Below, piece by piece: positions 33,153 to 43,734 of a stretch of 64,000 nucleotides of DNA; positions within the stretch are counted from its first letter, which is position 1; the number at the start of each line of letters is the position of its first letter. The notes below the pieces were generated by a model. It saw nothing but the letters and a program-made list of their open reading frames with translations, was not told the origin of the DNA and did no database searches. This DNA comes from Anaerolinea sp. (GTDB lineage: Bacteria; Chloroflexota; Dehalococcoidia; Tepidiformales; Tepidiformaceae): NCBI GenBank assembly GCA_013822275.1, contig PNKC01000003.1, positions 49,821-113,820 on the forward strand, in the 5' to 3' direction. A program made the translations under genes and the position numbers.

Positions 33153-33999
33153 ACCGCTTCCCATCGAACAGTACCGGCCGCGCGTGGCGGCCGCGCTGGC
33201 TGAGGATCGCGCTGGGGAAGACGCTACAACACTGGCGACAGTCGCGCCGGGGCTGATGGGCCAGGCTGTGTTCCTGGCGAAGGAAGCCGGCGTGCTGGCC
33301 GGGCTGGAGGTCGCCCTCGAAGCGTTCCGGCAGATTGACGCGTCGGTAACGGTGGGCGCGGCGGCGAGAGATGGAGACCGTTTCGAGCGTGGGGCCCGGT
33401 TGGCGGCGGTTGAGGGGCCCGTGCGCGCGCTGCTGCAAGCGGAACGCGTGGCGTTGAACTTCCTCCAGCGGCTTTCCGGGACTGCAACCTTGACAAGGCG
33501 CTTCGCCGATGAGGTGGCCGGGACGAAGGCGCTGATCCTGGACACGCGCAAGACGACGCCGGGCCTGCGGGACCTGGAGAAATACGCTGTGCGCTGCGGC
33601 GGCGGGACGAACCACCGCCGGGATCTGGCGGTGATGGCGATGATCAAGGACAACCACCGCGAGGCGCTGGCGCGGGAAAGGCTTTCGCTGGCGGAGGGCG
33701 TGGCGGCGATTCGCGCGCGGACGCCGGGCATCGCGGTTGAGGTTGAGGTGGACTCGCTGGAGCAGCTCGAAGCCGCCCTGAAAGGCAGGCCGGAGTGGGT
33801 GCTGCTGGACAACATGAACGTTGTCCAGATGGCAGAGGCGGTGCGGATCAACGCCGGGCGGGCAAAACTGGAAGCGAGCGGCGGCGTGAACCTGGAAACC
33901 GTCCGGGCCATCGCCGAGACGGGCGTGGACGCCATCTCCGTGGGGGCGCTGACGCACAGCGCGCGAGCGCTGGATATCAGTTTGGATCTGAGTTTCTGA
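33142..33999 (+). CDS. nadC: nicotinate-nucleotide pyrophosphorylase (carboxylating)
   Basis: LNFLQRLSGTATLTRRF, LDTRKTTPGLRDLEKYAVRCGGGTNHR, VLLDNMNVVQMAEAV, ASGGVNLETVRAIAETGVDAISVGALTHSA. Confidence 0.95.
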   Translation: MRIEPLPIEQYRPRVAAALAEDRAGEDATTLATVAPGLMGQAVFLAKEAGVLAGLEVALEAFRQIDASVTVGAAARDGDRFERGARLAAVEGPVRALLQAERVALNFLQRLSGTATLTRRFADEVAGTKALILDTRKTTPGLRDLEKYAVRCGGGTNHRRDLAVMAMIKDNHREALARERLSLAEGVAAIRARTPGIAVEVEVDSLEQLEAALKGRPEWVLLDNMNVVQMAEAVRINAGRAKLEASGGVNLETVRAIAETGVDAISVGALTHSARALDISLDLSF

Positions 34000-34041
34000 G
34001 GGCGGCCTTGCCGCTCCGCGGGGCGTTGATCGTTGCGTGGA

Positions 34042-35007
<966 letters not shown>

Positions 35008-35008
35008 C

Positions 35009-35416
35009 TTACTTGGTCACGTGCTCGTAAACGAACTTCACGATGTCCTGGGTGTTGGTGCCGGGGCGAAAGATGGCACTGAAGCCGAGGTCTTCGAGCG
35101 GCTTGGTGTCCTCGTCCGGGATGATGCCGCCGCAGAAAAGGAGGACGTCGTCTACCCCGCGCTTCTTCAGCTCGGCGACGACGCGCGGGAACAGTTCGAG
35201 ATGGGCGCCGGAGAGGATTGAGAGCCCGACGACATCCACGTCTTCCTGGAGGGCAGCTTCGGCGATCATCTCGGGGGTCTGGCGGATGCCGGTGTAGATG
35301 ACTTCGCAGCCGCCGTCGCGCAGGGCACGGGCGACGACCTTGGCGCCGCGATCGTGGCCGTCGAGACCGGGCTTGGCGATGAGGACGCGGATCTTAGTGG
35401 CGGTGGGAGCAGTCAT
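35009..35416 (-). CDS. B12-binding small subunit of an acyl-CoA mutase (methylmalonyl-CoA mutase C-terminal type)
   Basis: [63 protein letters not shown]. Confidence 0.95.
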   Translation of the reverse strand: MTAPTATKIRVLIAKPGLDGHDRGAKVVARALRDGGCEVIYTGIRQTPEMIAEAALQEDVDVVGLSILSGAHLELFPRVVAELKKRGVDDVLLFCGGIIPDEDTKPLEDLGFSAIFRPGTNTQDIVKFVYEHVTK

Positions 35417-35480
35417 GTGTAACTCCGATAACTACCGGCTGGGGACCTAGCGCGCAACTTTGGGGGCGAACATAAGGGCT

Positions 35481-36050
35481 CTACGCGGTCTCCGCCGGGG
35501 GCATGATATCAGCAAGGGCGCAGCGGAAGCCGGGGATGACGTCTTCGCCGTCGAGTGCGCCGTCCGAGGGGATGATCGTCACCGTGCCCTCGGCGCGATA
35601 GATGTGGGCAGTCCTCGTCAGGGGGAAAAGCACCCAGACGAGGCTTACTCCAGCGGACAAGTACTCCGCTATCTTGCGGTTCATGTACTCCATGTGATCG
35701 CCGGGGGAGATCGACTCGATCAGAAGCTCCGGAGCGACGGTGAGAAATCCGTCGGGCGTCCCACCTCGCGGCAGCCGGCCGAACGAAATGTAGCCACCAT
35801 CCGCGCGAGGGACGCGACGCGGCCGGCCGGGGAAGATCTGGAGGCCCACACCGGGCGGCACCAGTTGACCGATCCCGTTGCCGGGCTTTTCGAGAAACAC
35901 CAACAGCCGCGCGATCAGCGTGATCGCCGCAGCTTCAGACTTGAATCCCACAGGCACCTCCCGAAGGACACCATCGTCCAGCTCGAAGGCTTCGCCGTCT
36001 TCGAGTTCAAGCAGCTCTTCGGGGGTGTAGAGCCGTTCGGCAAGGGTCAT
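35481..36050 (-). CDS. Uma2-family (DUF820) protein, copy 1
   Basis: MTLAERLYTPEELLELEDGEAFELDDGVLREV...GFLTVAPELLIESISPGD...KIAEYLSAGVSLVWVLFP. Confidence 0.9.
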   Translation of the reverse strand: MTLAERLYTPEELLELEDGEAFELDDGVLREVPVGFKSEAAAITLIARLLVFLEKPGNGIGQLVPPGVGLQIFPGRPRRVPRADGGYISFGRLPRGGTPDGFLTVAPELLIESISPGDHMEYMNRKIAEYLSAGVSLVWVLFPLTRTAHIYRAEGTVTIIPSDGALDGEDVIPGFRCALADIMPPAETA

Positions 36051-36112
36051 GGGATCAGTATACGCCGTCGGCCAGGCGCTATCGCTACGCGTTCCCATGC
36101 GGCTGGAGGGCG

Positions 36113-36676
36113 CTATGCCGTCTCCGCCGGGGGCATGATATCAGCAAGGGCGCAGCGGAAGCCGGGGATGACGTCTTCGCCGTCGAGTGCGCCGTCGGCG
36201 GGGATGACGCCTGCGCTGCCGTTGGCGCGGTAGACGGTCGCGCTCCTCGTTTCGGGATAGAGCACCCAGACCAGTTCGACACCAGCGGAAAGGTACTCGG
36301 CGACCTTCTGCATGGCGTAGCCGGCCAGTTCATTGGGAGAGATCGACTCGATGACGAGGTCCGGGGCAACAGTCATGAAACCCTTGGGGAGCCGGTTTCC
36401 GGGCAATCGACCATCACGAATGAACCCGCCATCGGGACGGGGAAGGCGGCGCGGCCGGTCGGGAAAAATGTGGAGGCCCACTGTATCGGGGATCACCTGG
36501 CCAAGCCGTTTTCCCTCGAGGAAGTTGCCGAGCCGACGGAGTAACTCGTAAGCGACCTTTGCTGATTCCGCGCCCACCGTCAACTCCTTCAGGACTCCAT
36601 CGTCGAGTTCGTAGGCATCGCCATCCTCCATGGTGAGGAGGTCTTCAACGGAGTAAAGCCGTTCGGCAAGGGTCAT
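36113..36676 (-). CDS. Uma2-family (DUF820) protein, copy 2
   Basis: MTLAERLYSVEDLLTMEDGDAYELDDGVLKEL...GFMTVAPDLVIESISPNE...KVAEYLSAGVELVWVLYP; near-identical ends to copy 1. Confidence 0.9.
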   Translation of the reverse strand: MTLAERLYSVEDLLTMEDGDAYELDDGVLKELTVGAESAKVAYELLRRLGNFLEGKRLGQVIPDTVGLHIFPDRPRRLPRPDGGFIRDGRLPGNRLPKGFMTVAPDLVIESISPNELAGYAMQKVAEYLSAGVELVWVLYPETRSATVYRANGSAGVIPADGALDGEDVIPGFRCALADIMPPAETA

Positions 36677-36849
36677 GGGGACAGTATACGGCGTCGGCCA
36701 GGCGTCATCGCTGGACCAGCTGTAGGTTCACGCCGTGGATCGACTTCTCGGACACCAAAATCGCGCCTTAACTGGGTCGCCCGCGCCGCAAAGGATCGCC
36801 GCGCCCAGGTCCTTCATGACGATGCCCACGTGGTCGATTCGCTTGACGA

Positions 36850-38136
36850 TCATCCTGCGCCCGCCTGACCGGGCTGGTGGGCTGATTCCTCTGCCGCGCC
36901 CACGAAGATGCTGCGGGCCATGAGCGACGTTTCCCTGCCCGCGCGGGCCCGGTAGATCTCCTCGCGAGCCCTCTGCGCGCCGGCATCCTCTGGGCCCGCC
37001 TGGACGGCGAACTCGGCCAGGTGACAGGCGAGCGCGAGTTCGCCTGCGGCTGCCAGGGCTCGCGCCCGGTCCGCGAGGCGAGTCACGCCCCCGGCGAGCC
37101 CGGCCAGCTCTCGGGCGAGGGCTGCTGCCGGCGCGGGCTTCAAGTTGGCCGGGTTGCCATCGTACCAGCCGCCATACATCCGCCAGACGTTCCGGACGAT
37201 GAACTCCGGCTCGTCGTAAGCCGGCGCGAGATAGTGCTTCGCGGCCAGGGAGGGCAGCGGCTTGACCTCCTGCAGGATGCGGTCGAGGGTCGCGCCTTCA
37301 TTCATCAGCCGGACGGTGTCCTGGACGAGTTGCTCCAGATACGTGGCGACATCATCGATCAACGTCGCCACGCGCTCCCTGCCAAAGACCGGGAGGTTGT
37401 GCGAGGGGATCAACGCCCCTGGCGCCAGTGATGCGATGGCGCGCAGCGCGGCCGCCCACTCCGCGGGGTAGCGCTGCGCCTTCTGCGGGTTTCCGGCGTT
37501 GGGGCAAACCCAGGTGAAGAGGTCACCGCTGCAGACCGCCGCCGAATCCGGGATGTGAACCCAGGTGTGGTCGTCTGTCTCGCCCTTCGCATGGTGAAGT
37601 TCGAACGTGCGACCGCCGATCTCGAGCGAACGCGTGTCGCGGTAGGTCTCGTCGGGCTGGCGCCACCGCTGCCAGGGCGAATCGTCCTCCGCCTGCTGCG
37701 TACGGGCGCGGAACTGACGGGCGTTTATCCGTCGATTGTAGCCAGCGGTGTCCGTGTAGCGCGCGAACCTGGCGATCACATTCTCGTGCGCGATGACCCT
37801 TGGCAGCGCGTATCCTCGTTCTTTGGCGTCGGCATCGAACAGATGCATGCCGCCAACGTGATCGAAGTGCCCGTGGGTATAGATGACGGTATGGACGCGA
37901 GACCGGTCCCACTCCCGAAGTGCGTCGAGAATTGGTCCAGCATGCGCCGCTGAACTCGTGTCGATGATGACGAGCCCTTCACCCGTTCGCACAGCAATCG
38001 TATTGCCGAACCCGAGCACGAGCGCCATCTCATCACCAAGTTCGAAGAGCTTTCCGGCCTGACGATAGGCGTCCACCACGCGCTCGCCTTCCCAGGTGCG
38101 CTGGGCAAGATCAATAAGCTGCTGCTCCGGGCTCAT
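36850..38136 (-). CDS. MBL-fold hydrolase with alkyl-sulfatase-type dimerisation region
   Basis: YTHGHFDHVGGMHLFDADAKERG; KHYLAPAYDEPEFIVRNVWRMYGGWYDGNPANLKP. Confidence 0.88.
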   Translation of the reverse strand: MSPEQQLIDLAQRTWEGERVVDAYRQAGKLFELGDEMALVLGFGNTIAVRTGEGLVIIDTSSAAHAGPILDALREWDRSRVHTVIYTHGHFDHVGGMHLFDADAKERGYALPRVIAHENVIARFARYTDTAGYNRRINARQFRARTQQAEDDSPWQRWRQPDETYRDTRSLEIGGRTFELHHAKGETDDHTWVHIPDSAAVCSGDLFTWVCPNAGNPQKAQRYPAEWAAALRAIASLAPGALIPSHNLPVFGRERVATLIDDVATYLEQLVQDTVRLMNEGATLDRILQEVKPLPSLAAKHYLAPAYDEPEFIVRNVWRMYGGWYDGNPANLKPAPAAALARELAGLAGGVTRLADRARALAAAGELALACHLAEFAVQAGPEDAGAQRAREEIYRARAGRETSLMARSIFVGAAEESAHQPGQAGAG

Positions 38137-38960
38137 TCCGCAACCGGCAGGGCGTTGTACTGGATGAAGCCGAAGGGGACGCCGTTGGTGCCGCCCTTCA
38201 TCCCCGTGAACAGCGCACCCGGCTGGACGGCGGGGTGAGGGTCACCGGCGGAGAAGCCGGCAGCGCGGATGGCAGCGAGCGTGGCGCTGAGGTCGTCCAC
38301 CGCGAGGACGACGCCGCTGAGCTTCGCCTTGACTTCGTCGTAAGGCTTCACTTCGCCCGGGCCGGCGAACTCGAGGATCACTTCCTGGAGTTTGGCGAAC
38401 TCCAGGTGGGCGCCGGTGCCCGGCCGTACCATGGCGCGCTTGATTTCGATGCCGAGGTTGTCCGAAAACAGCTTCGCGGTCGCCGCGCTGTCGTTGGAGG
38501 AGATGACGATGTGGTCGATGTGGCTGGCAATGGTGCTCGCCGCGGCGTCCTCGTGGCCTCCGGCGAGCGGCGTTGCGAACTCAACGAGGACGCCGTGATT
38601 CGCCTTCGGGTGGAGGAAGCAGATCATCCCGGCGAGGCCGGGGCGCGGCTTTTCGTCGATGAGGGGGATGCCCCTGGCGCGGGCGCCTTCGAGTTCGGCG
38701 TCGACGTCGTCTGATTCGAAGCAGATGTGGTGCATGCCTTCGCCGCGCGAGGCGAGGAACTTGGCGACGCCGGTGTCATCGCGCGTGGGTTCAAGGAGCT
38801 CGATTTCGGAGTTGCCGATCTTGAGGAGGACACCGCGGACGCCCTGGTCTTCGATGATGCGGTCATCGGTGACGTGGAGGCCGAGGGCGTCGCGGTAAAA
38901 CCTGAGGGCTTCGTCGGCGCTGTTCACGACGACGCCGACGTGGTGGATCTTGTTGAGCAT
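38133..38960 (-). CDS. two-domain VOC (glyoxalase) protein; N-terminal half methylmalonyl-CoA epimerase-like
   Basis: MLNKIHHVGVVVNSADEALRFYRDALGLHVTDDRIIEDQGVRGVLLKIGNSEIELLEP...GEGMHHICFESDDVDAEL; second VOC domain SHIDHIVISSNDSAATAKLFSDNLGIEIK. Confidence 0.85.
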   Translation of the reverse strand: MLNKIHHVGVVVNSADEALRFYRDALGLHVTDDRIIEDQGVRGVLLKIGNSEIELLEPTRDDTGVAKFLASRGEGMHHICFESDDVDAELEGARARGIPLIDEKPRPGLAGMICFLHPKANHGVLVEFATPLAGGHEDAAASTIASHIDHIVISSNDSAATAKLFSDNLGIEIKRAMVRPGTGAHLEFAKLQEVILEFAGPGEVKPYDEVKAKLSGVVLAVDDLSATLAAIRAAGFSAGDPHPAVQPGALFTGMKGGTNGVPFGFIQYNALPVAE

Positions 38961-39035
38961 CTTCCTCTCCTTGGACGGGCGCCGGGACGTTGGAGCGGCG
39001 CGCCCTGCCGCTGAGTCATTGGGCGAGGAAACCAG

Positions 39036-39581
39036 TTAGCTGTCGCCGGCCGCGGTGACTTCTTCGGGCACAGACTGGGGGCCGGTGTGGCGGGCGCCGG
39101 CCATCCCCGCAAGCCTCGCGGCGATCTCGTGCCAGTGTTCACGCTCGTGGTCGATGATGGAGTGCACGAGGCGATAAGGCACTGAGCCCTCAGCCGTCAA
39201 CTCTTCATCCATCACGAGCGAGATTTCCTCCAGGAGGCGCATGCGGCCGCCACGGAGCTGTTCAAACACGCTCGAAAACTCAAGGTCGCGCTTGCGTTCG
39301 ACGTGGTCGTTGTTCCACTCATCCAGCGAGGCCGAGTCGAAGTCGAGGAGGTGCGGGCGCTTGCCTTCGCGCAGTTCGCGGAGGGCGCTGACGACTTCGG
39401 CCTCCCAGGAGGCGAGGTGGCCGACAATATCCTTCAGCGACCACTCATCAATGAAGGGGCGTTCGATATCGCGGATGCGGCAGAACTCAATGTTGCGGAT
39501 GAGCTGGTTGCGTTCGAGTTCCAGGTGGCCGAGGAGGCGGCGGCGTTCGTCCGCCAGGGTGCGTGTGTCGTCGTCTGTCAT
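39036..39581 (-). CDS. DinB/ClbS-like four-helix protein
   Basis: LERNQLIRNIEFCRIRDIERPFIDEWSLKDIVGHLASWEAEVVSALRELREGK; HSIIDHEREHWHEIAARL; ATG overlaps mutase stop (TAATG). Confidence 0.75.
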   Translation of the reverse strand: MTDDDTRTLADERRRLLGHLELERNQLIRNIEFCRIRDIERPFIDEWSLKDIVGHLASWEAEVVSALRELREGKRPHLLDFDSASLDEWNNDHVERKRDLEFSSVFEQLRGGRMRLLEEISLVMDEELTAEGSVPYRLVHSIIDHEREHWHEIAARLAGMAGARHTGPQSVPEEVTAAGDS

Positions 39582-41236
39582 TAGATAACCACCGTCTCGC
39601 GCTGTTCGCCCCAGACTTTCCGGAGGCGATGACTGATCTCGCCGAGCGTGACCTTGTTTTCGACGCATTCGACCATCACGGGAAGGAGGTTGTCCGTGCC
39701 CATGGCGGCGCGTTCCAGGCGCGCGAGAAGGTTCTCGACAGCCGCGCTGTCGCGGTTCGCGCGGAGCCTCGCGAGCTTGTCGCGCTGCTGCTGGCCGATG
39801 CGCGGGTTGAGGCGCATGATCTCCGGCTTCGTGTCGTCGTTGCTGACGAAGTCGTTGACGCCGACGATGACGCGTTCTTTCTCTTCGATCTGGCGCTGGT
39901 AGCGGTAGGCGGATTCCTGGATTTCGCGCTGCTGGAAGCCCTGTTCGATAGCCGCGAGGGCGCCGCCGAGGCCGTCAATCGTCTTGATGTAGTCGGCGGC
40001 TTCGGCTTCGAGGCGGTTCGTCAGGTCCTCCACGAAGTAGCTGCCGCCGAGTGGGTCCGCGACATCGCCAACGCCGTTTTCATAGGCGAGGAGCTGCTGG
40101 GTGCGGAGGGCGATCTGGACGGCTTTTTCGGTTGGCAATGAAAGCGCTTCGTCCATTGAGTTGGTGTGGAGCGACTGGGTGCCGCCGAGGACAGCGGCCA
40201 GCGCCTGGACGGCTGTGCGGACGATGTTGATCTCCGGCTGCTGGGCCGTGAGCGTGGCGCCACCCGTCTGGGTGTGGAAGCGCATCATCTGGGAACGGGC
40301 GCTCTTGGCGTCGAACCGTTCCTTCATGATCTTCGCCCAGAGGCGGCGGGCGGCGCGGAACTTTGCGACTTCTTCCAGGAAGTTGTTGTGGCAGGCGAAG
40401 AAGAAGCTGAGGCGTCCGGCGAAGTCATCGACATCGAGGCCAGCTTTGAGTGCCGTGTTCGCGTATTCGATGCCGTCGGCCAGGGTGAAGGCAATCTCCT
40501 GGGCGGCGGTGCAGCCGGCCTCGCGCATGTGGTAGCCCGAGATCGAGATCGTGTTCCACTGGGGCACCGTCTCCTTGCAGTAGGAGAAGATGTCCGTGAT
40601 CAGCCGCATGCTTGGCTTCGGCGGGTAGATGTAGGTGCCGCGGGCGATGTATTCCTTCAGGATGTCGTTCTGGACCGTGCCACCCAGCTTGTCAGGAGAG
40701 ACGCCCTGCTGCTTGCCGACGGCGACGTAGAGCGCAAGCAGGATGGCGGCCGTGGCGTTGATCGTCATCGAGGTGGTGACCTTGTCCAACGGGATGTTGT
40801 TGAACAGGGTCTGCATGTCTTCGATCGAGTCGATGGCAACGCCCACCTTGCCGACTTCCCCGGCGGCCATGGGGTCGTCGGAGTCGTAGCCAATCTGGGT
40901 GGGGAGGTCGAAGGCGACGGAGAGGCCAGTCTGGCCCTGGTCGAGGAGGTAGCGGTAGCGCTGGTTGGACTCTTCGGCATCGCCGAAGCCGGCGTACTGG
41001 CGCATGGTCCAGAAGCGGCCGCGGTACATCGTGGGCTGGATGCCGCGGGTGAAGGGGTACTCACCGGGGAAGCCCAGGGCGACGTTCGGGTCGAAGCCGT
41101 TGAGGTCGTCCTGGGTGTACACCGGCTCGATGGGCATCTTGCCAGTGGTTTCGAAGACCCGGCTGCGTTCGGGGGCGCGTTCGATGGCCTTCTGATAGGG
41201 GCCCTGAAGCCACTCGCGTTTAGAGGTGATCGGCAT
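39581..41236 (-). CDS. methylmalonyl-CoA mutase large (catalytic) subunit
   Basis: [89 protein letters not shown]. Confidence 0.95.
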   Translation of the reverse strand: MPITSKREWLQGPYQKAIERAPERSRVFETTGKMPIEPVYTQDDLNGFDPNVALGFPGEYPFTRGIQPTMYRGRFWTMRQYAGFGDAEESNQRYRYLLDQGQTGLSVAFDLPTQIGYDSDDPMAAGEVGKVGVAIDSIEDMQTLFNNIPLDKVTTSMTINATAAILLALYVAVGKQQGVSPDKLGGTVQNDILKEYIARGTYIYPPKPSMRLITDIFSYCKETVPQWNTISISGYHMREAGCTAAQEIAFTLADGIEYANTALKAGLDVDDFAGRLSFFFACHNNFLEEVAKFRAARRLWAKIMKERFDAKSARSQMMRFHTQTGGATLTAQQPEINIVRTAVQALAAVLGGTQSLHTNSMDEALSLPTEKAVQIALRTQQLLAYENGVGDVADPLGGSYFVEDLTNRLEAEAADYIKTIDGLGGALAAIEQGFQQREIQESAYRYQRQIEEKERVIVGVNDFVSNDDTKPEIMRLNPRIGQQQRDKLARLRANRDSAAVENLLARLERAAMGTDNLLPVMVECVENKVTLGEISHRLRKVWGEQRETVVI

Positions 41237-41649
41237 GCGTGGAGAACTCCGGAGAACGGGAAAAACGGCTTGCCAAAACAGCCGTTAGCGTAGTCCGAAG
41301 TATAGGGGGAGTGGCGCAATCTCGCCATTCGGCCGTGCCGTTCGGGTGGCCCCAAGGGCCGCCCAGGCGACGGCAGACCGGGACGCGGCACGGCGACGGC
41401 CGTGGACGGAGGCGACGCGCCGGCGCGGCGCACCCGCGTCCCATCCGCCGGGACGGCGGCGGTGCGGTTCAGGTCGTGGGAATTGCGCCGAAGTAGATAG
41501 ATACGAGGGCCGCGGCCGGGGGCCGCCTCTGATCACAGCGCGCGGTTTCGGGTATCGTCCCCAAGGCGGCGCGACGAGGGCCGCCAGACGGCGGCAGTGG
41601 TGACGGCGGGCGTCCCCGGGCGCCGGCAGCCGCCACGCCAGGGAGTAGC

Positions 41650-42306
41650 ATGGCCAGCAACGAATCCGAAGGGGACGACCCGATCCTGGAGCGGCTGCGG
41701 CAGTCCGCCTCGGGAGACGCCGCCGTGCGCCAGCTCCGCCGCCGGTACGACCTGCTCCGCCAGGATTATGAGCAGCTCCTCGACCGCATTGGCGAGCTGG
41801 AAGACCGGCTGAGCACCGGGCAAGAAGCCCCCGGCCGGGCGCCGCAGACCGCGGTCCTGCCCCTGGTCCTGCCTGGGGCAGGACCAGGGGCAGGTGTGAG
41901 CGCACCGCTCACGGACGCCGTCCTTGCCCCACTCCTGAAGCTGCGCGACGACTACGTGGCTGTTGTGGCGGGAATCAACTCGGTGGTCTCCGGCCTTGAA
42001 TCCCTGGCAGCGGGCGCGCTCAAGGGCCAGCACGCGGCGCCAGCGCCAGCCGGACCGCCGGCCACCCCGGAGCCGCGGCCAGCGGCGGAGGCGCCGGTCA
42101 ACCACAGGGACGAAGCCGTGGCGGCACGCCCCCGGCGAGTGCAGATGGATGTCCGCGGGCACGGCTTTGGCGAGCTGCTGGACTTCCAGGAACGGCTTTC
42201 CAGGGTTGAGGGCGTGGCCCGCGTATCGATCAACGCGATCGACGCGGAGCGGGCGACGCTTGTGGTCGAGCTCGAAGCAAGCGGCTCCAACGCCACTAAC
42301 GGCTGA
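41650..42306 (+). CDS. hypothetical protein, N-terminal coiled coil and C-terminal small alpha/beta domain
   Basis: MASNESEGDDPILERLRQ...LRQDYEQLLDRIGELEDRL; GFGELLDFQERLSRVEGVARVSINAIDAERATLVVELE. Confidence 0.65.
   Translation: MASNESEGDDPILERLRQSASGDAAVRQLRRRYDLLRQDYEQLLDRIGELEDRLSTGQEAPGRAPQTAVLPLVLPGAGPGAGVSAPLTDAVLAPLLKLRDDYVAVVAGINSVVSGLESLAAGALKGQHAAPAPAGPPATPEPRPAAEAPVNHRDEAVAARPRRVQMDVRGHGFGELLDFQERLSRVEGVARVSINAIDAERATLVVELEASGSNATNG
41856..41894. repeat. 18-bp perfect inverted repeat, 3-nt spacer, inside a coding region
   Basis: CCTGCCCCTGGTCCTGCC-TGG-GGCAGGACCAGGGGCAGG. Confidence 0.9.
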
Positions 42307-42370
42307 GCCGGGCAGCGCGTAGACTCGCCTTCGCGCCCTCACCGCCACACCGGGCGCCGGATTGACCTGC

Positions 42371-43381
42371 ATGAAGTTCCTGGTCCTCGGCGGGACCGTT
42401 TTCCTGGGGCGCCACATCGTGGAGGCCGCTCGCGAGCGGGGCCATGAGGTGACGCTCTTCAACCGGGGTCAATCGAACCCCGGCCTCTTTTCGAATGTGC
42501 CAGCCATCCACGGCGACCGAACTGCGGACCTTTCGGGCCTTGAAGGCGGGCGCTGGGACGCCGTGATCGATGTCGCCGGGTACGTCCCGCGGGTGGTGCG
42601 GATGTCGGCGGAAGTAGCTTCGCGGGTGGCCCGGCACTACACCTTCATCTCGACGATCTCCGTCTTCGCGGGGTTCGCGGCGCGAGGGATGGACGAATCG
42701 GCGCCGGTCGGTTCGTTGGATGACCCCTCGACGGAGACGGTGGACGGGGAGACGTATGGCCCGCTGAAGGCACTTTGCGAGCAGGCGGCCGAAGCGGCGA
42801 TGCCAGGCAGGACGCTGGTTATCCGGCCCGGCCTGATCGTTGGGCCGCACGACCCCTCGGACCGGTTTACCTACTGGCCGCACAGGATCGCGGAGGGTGG
42901 AGAGGTACTCGCGCCGGATGACCCACGGTACGAGACGCAGCTCATCGACGTCCGTGATCTGGCGGAGTGGACCGTGCGGATGGTGGAGGCGAGGGCGACT
43001 GGTCCGTACAATGCCACCGGCCCGGCCACGACCCTGACGCTCGACGAAGTGATGCAGACGTGCCGCATCGTCAGCGGGAGCGTGGCGCGCTTCACGTGGG
43101 TGCCCGAAAAGTTCCTGAGAGACGCGGGTGTGGCGCCCTGGGCGGAACTGCCGCTCTGGGTTGGCGGCGGAGACGAAATGGCGGGTTTTGGCGCAATCGA
43201 TTGCCGCAAGGCGACGGCCGCGGGGCTGACCTTCCGGCCGCTGGCGGTGACCGTGCGGGATACGCTCGCATGGGGCGCGACCCGCCCGCCCGGGCCTTTG
43301 AAGGCCGGGCTGACGCGAGAGAAGGAAGCGGAACTGCTCGAGCGGTGGCACGCGCTCGAAGCCGGGATGGAGGCCGTCTGA
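42371..43381 (+). CDS. NAD-dependent epimerase/dehydratase-like protein (extended SDR)
   Basis: MKFLVLGGTVFLGRHIVEAARERGHEVTLFNRGQ. Confidence 0.88.
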   Translation: MKFLVLGGTVFLGRHIVEAARERGHEVTLFNRGQSNPGLFSNVPAIHGDRTADLSGLEGGRWDAVIDVAGYVPRVVRMSAEVASRVARHYTFISTISVFAGFAARGMDESAPVGSLDDPSTETVDGETYGPLKALCEQAAEAAMPGRTLVIRPGLIVGPHDPSDRFTYWPHRIAEGGEVLAPDDPRYETQLIDVRDLAEWTVRMVEARATGPYNATGPATTLTLDEVMQTCRIVSGSVARFTWVPEKFLRDAGVAPWAELPLWVGGGDEMAGFGAIDCRKATAAGLTFRPLAVTVRDTLAWGATRPPGPLKAGLTREKEAELLERWHALEAGMEAV

Positions 43382-43734
43382 TGGATATCCGCGAGTACAA
43401 CGCCGCCTGGTTGGACGCCTGGAGCAAGAAGGACACAACGCGGCTCCTGACGTTTTACAGCCCGGACGCAGTCTATAAGGACAACCAGACCGCCGCGGGG
43501 ATCACCGGGCACGCCGCCTTGAAGGCATACCTGGACGGCCTCTTCGCGGCCACCCCGCCCATGCGCTACGACCCGGACGAGGTGTGGGCGATCGACGGCG
43601 GCTTCTGCGGACGCTGGATCTGCACGATCGACCTGCCGGATGGTTCGAAGCGGAAGCTGCGGGGCTTCGACCTGGTACTGCTTGACGGCGACCAGATCAC
43701 CCTGAACGAGGTCTACACGCACAACCTGCCCTAG
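43381..43734 (+). CDS. SnoaL/NTF2-like protein
   Basis: WLDAWSKKDTTRLLTFYSPDAVYKDNQTAAGITGHAALKAYLDGLFAATPPMRY; overlaps previous stop (TGATG). Confidence 0.85.
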   Translation: MDIREYNAAWLDAWSKKDTTRLLTFYSPDAVYKDNQTAAGITGHAALKAYLDGLFAATPPMRYDPDEVWAIDGGFCGRWICTIDLPDGSKRKLRGFDLVLLDGDQITLNEVYTHNLP

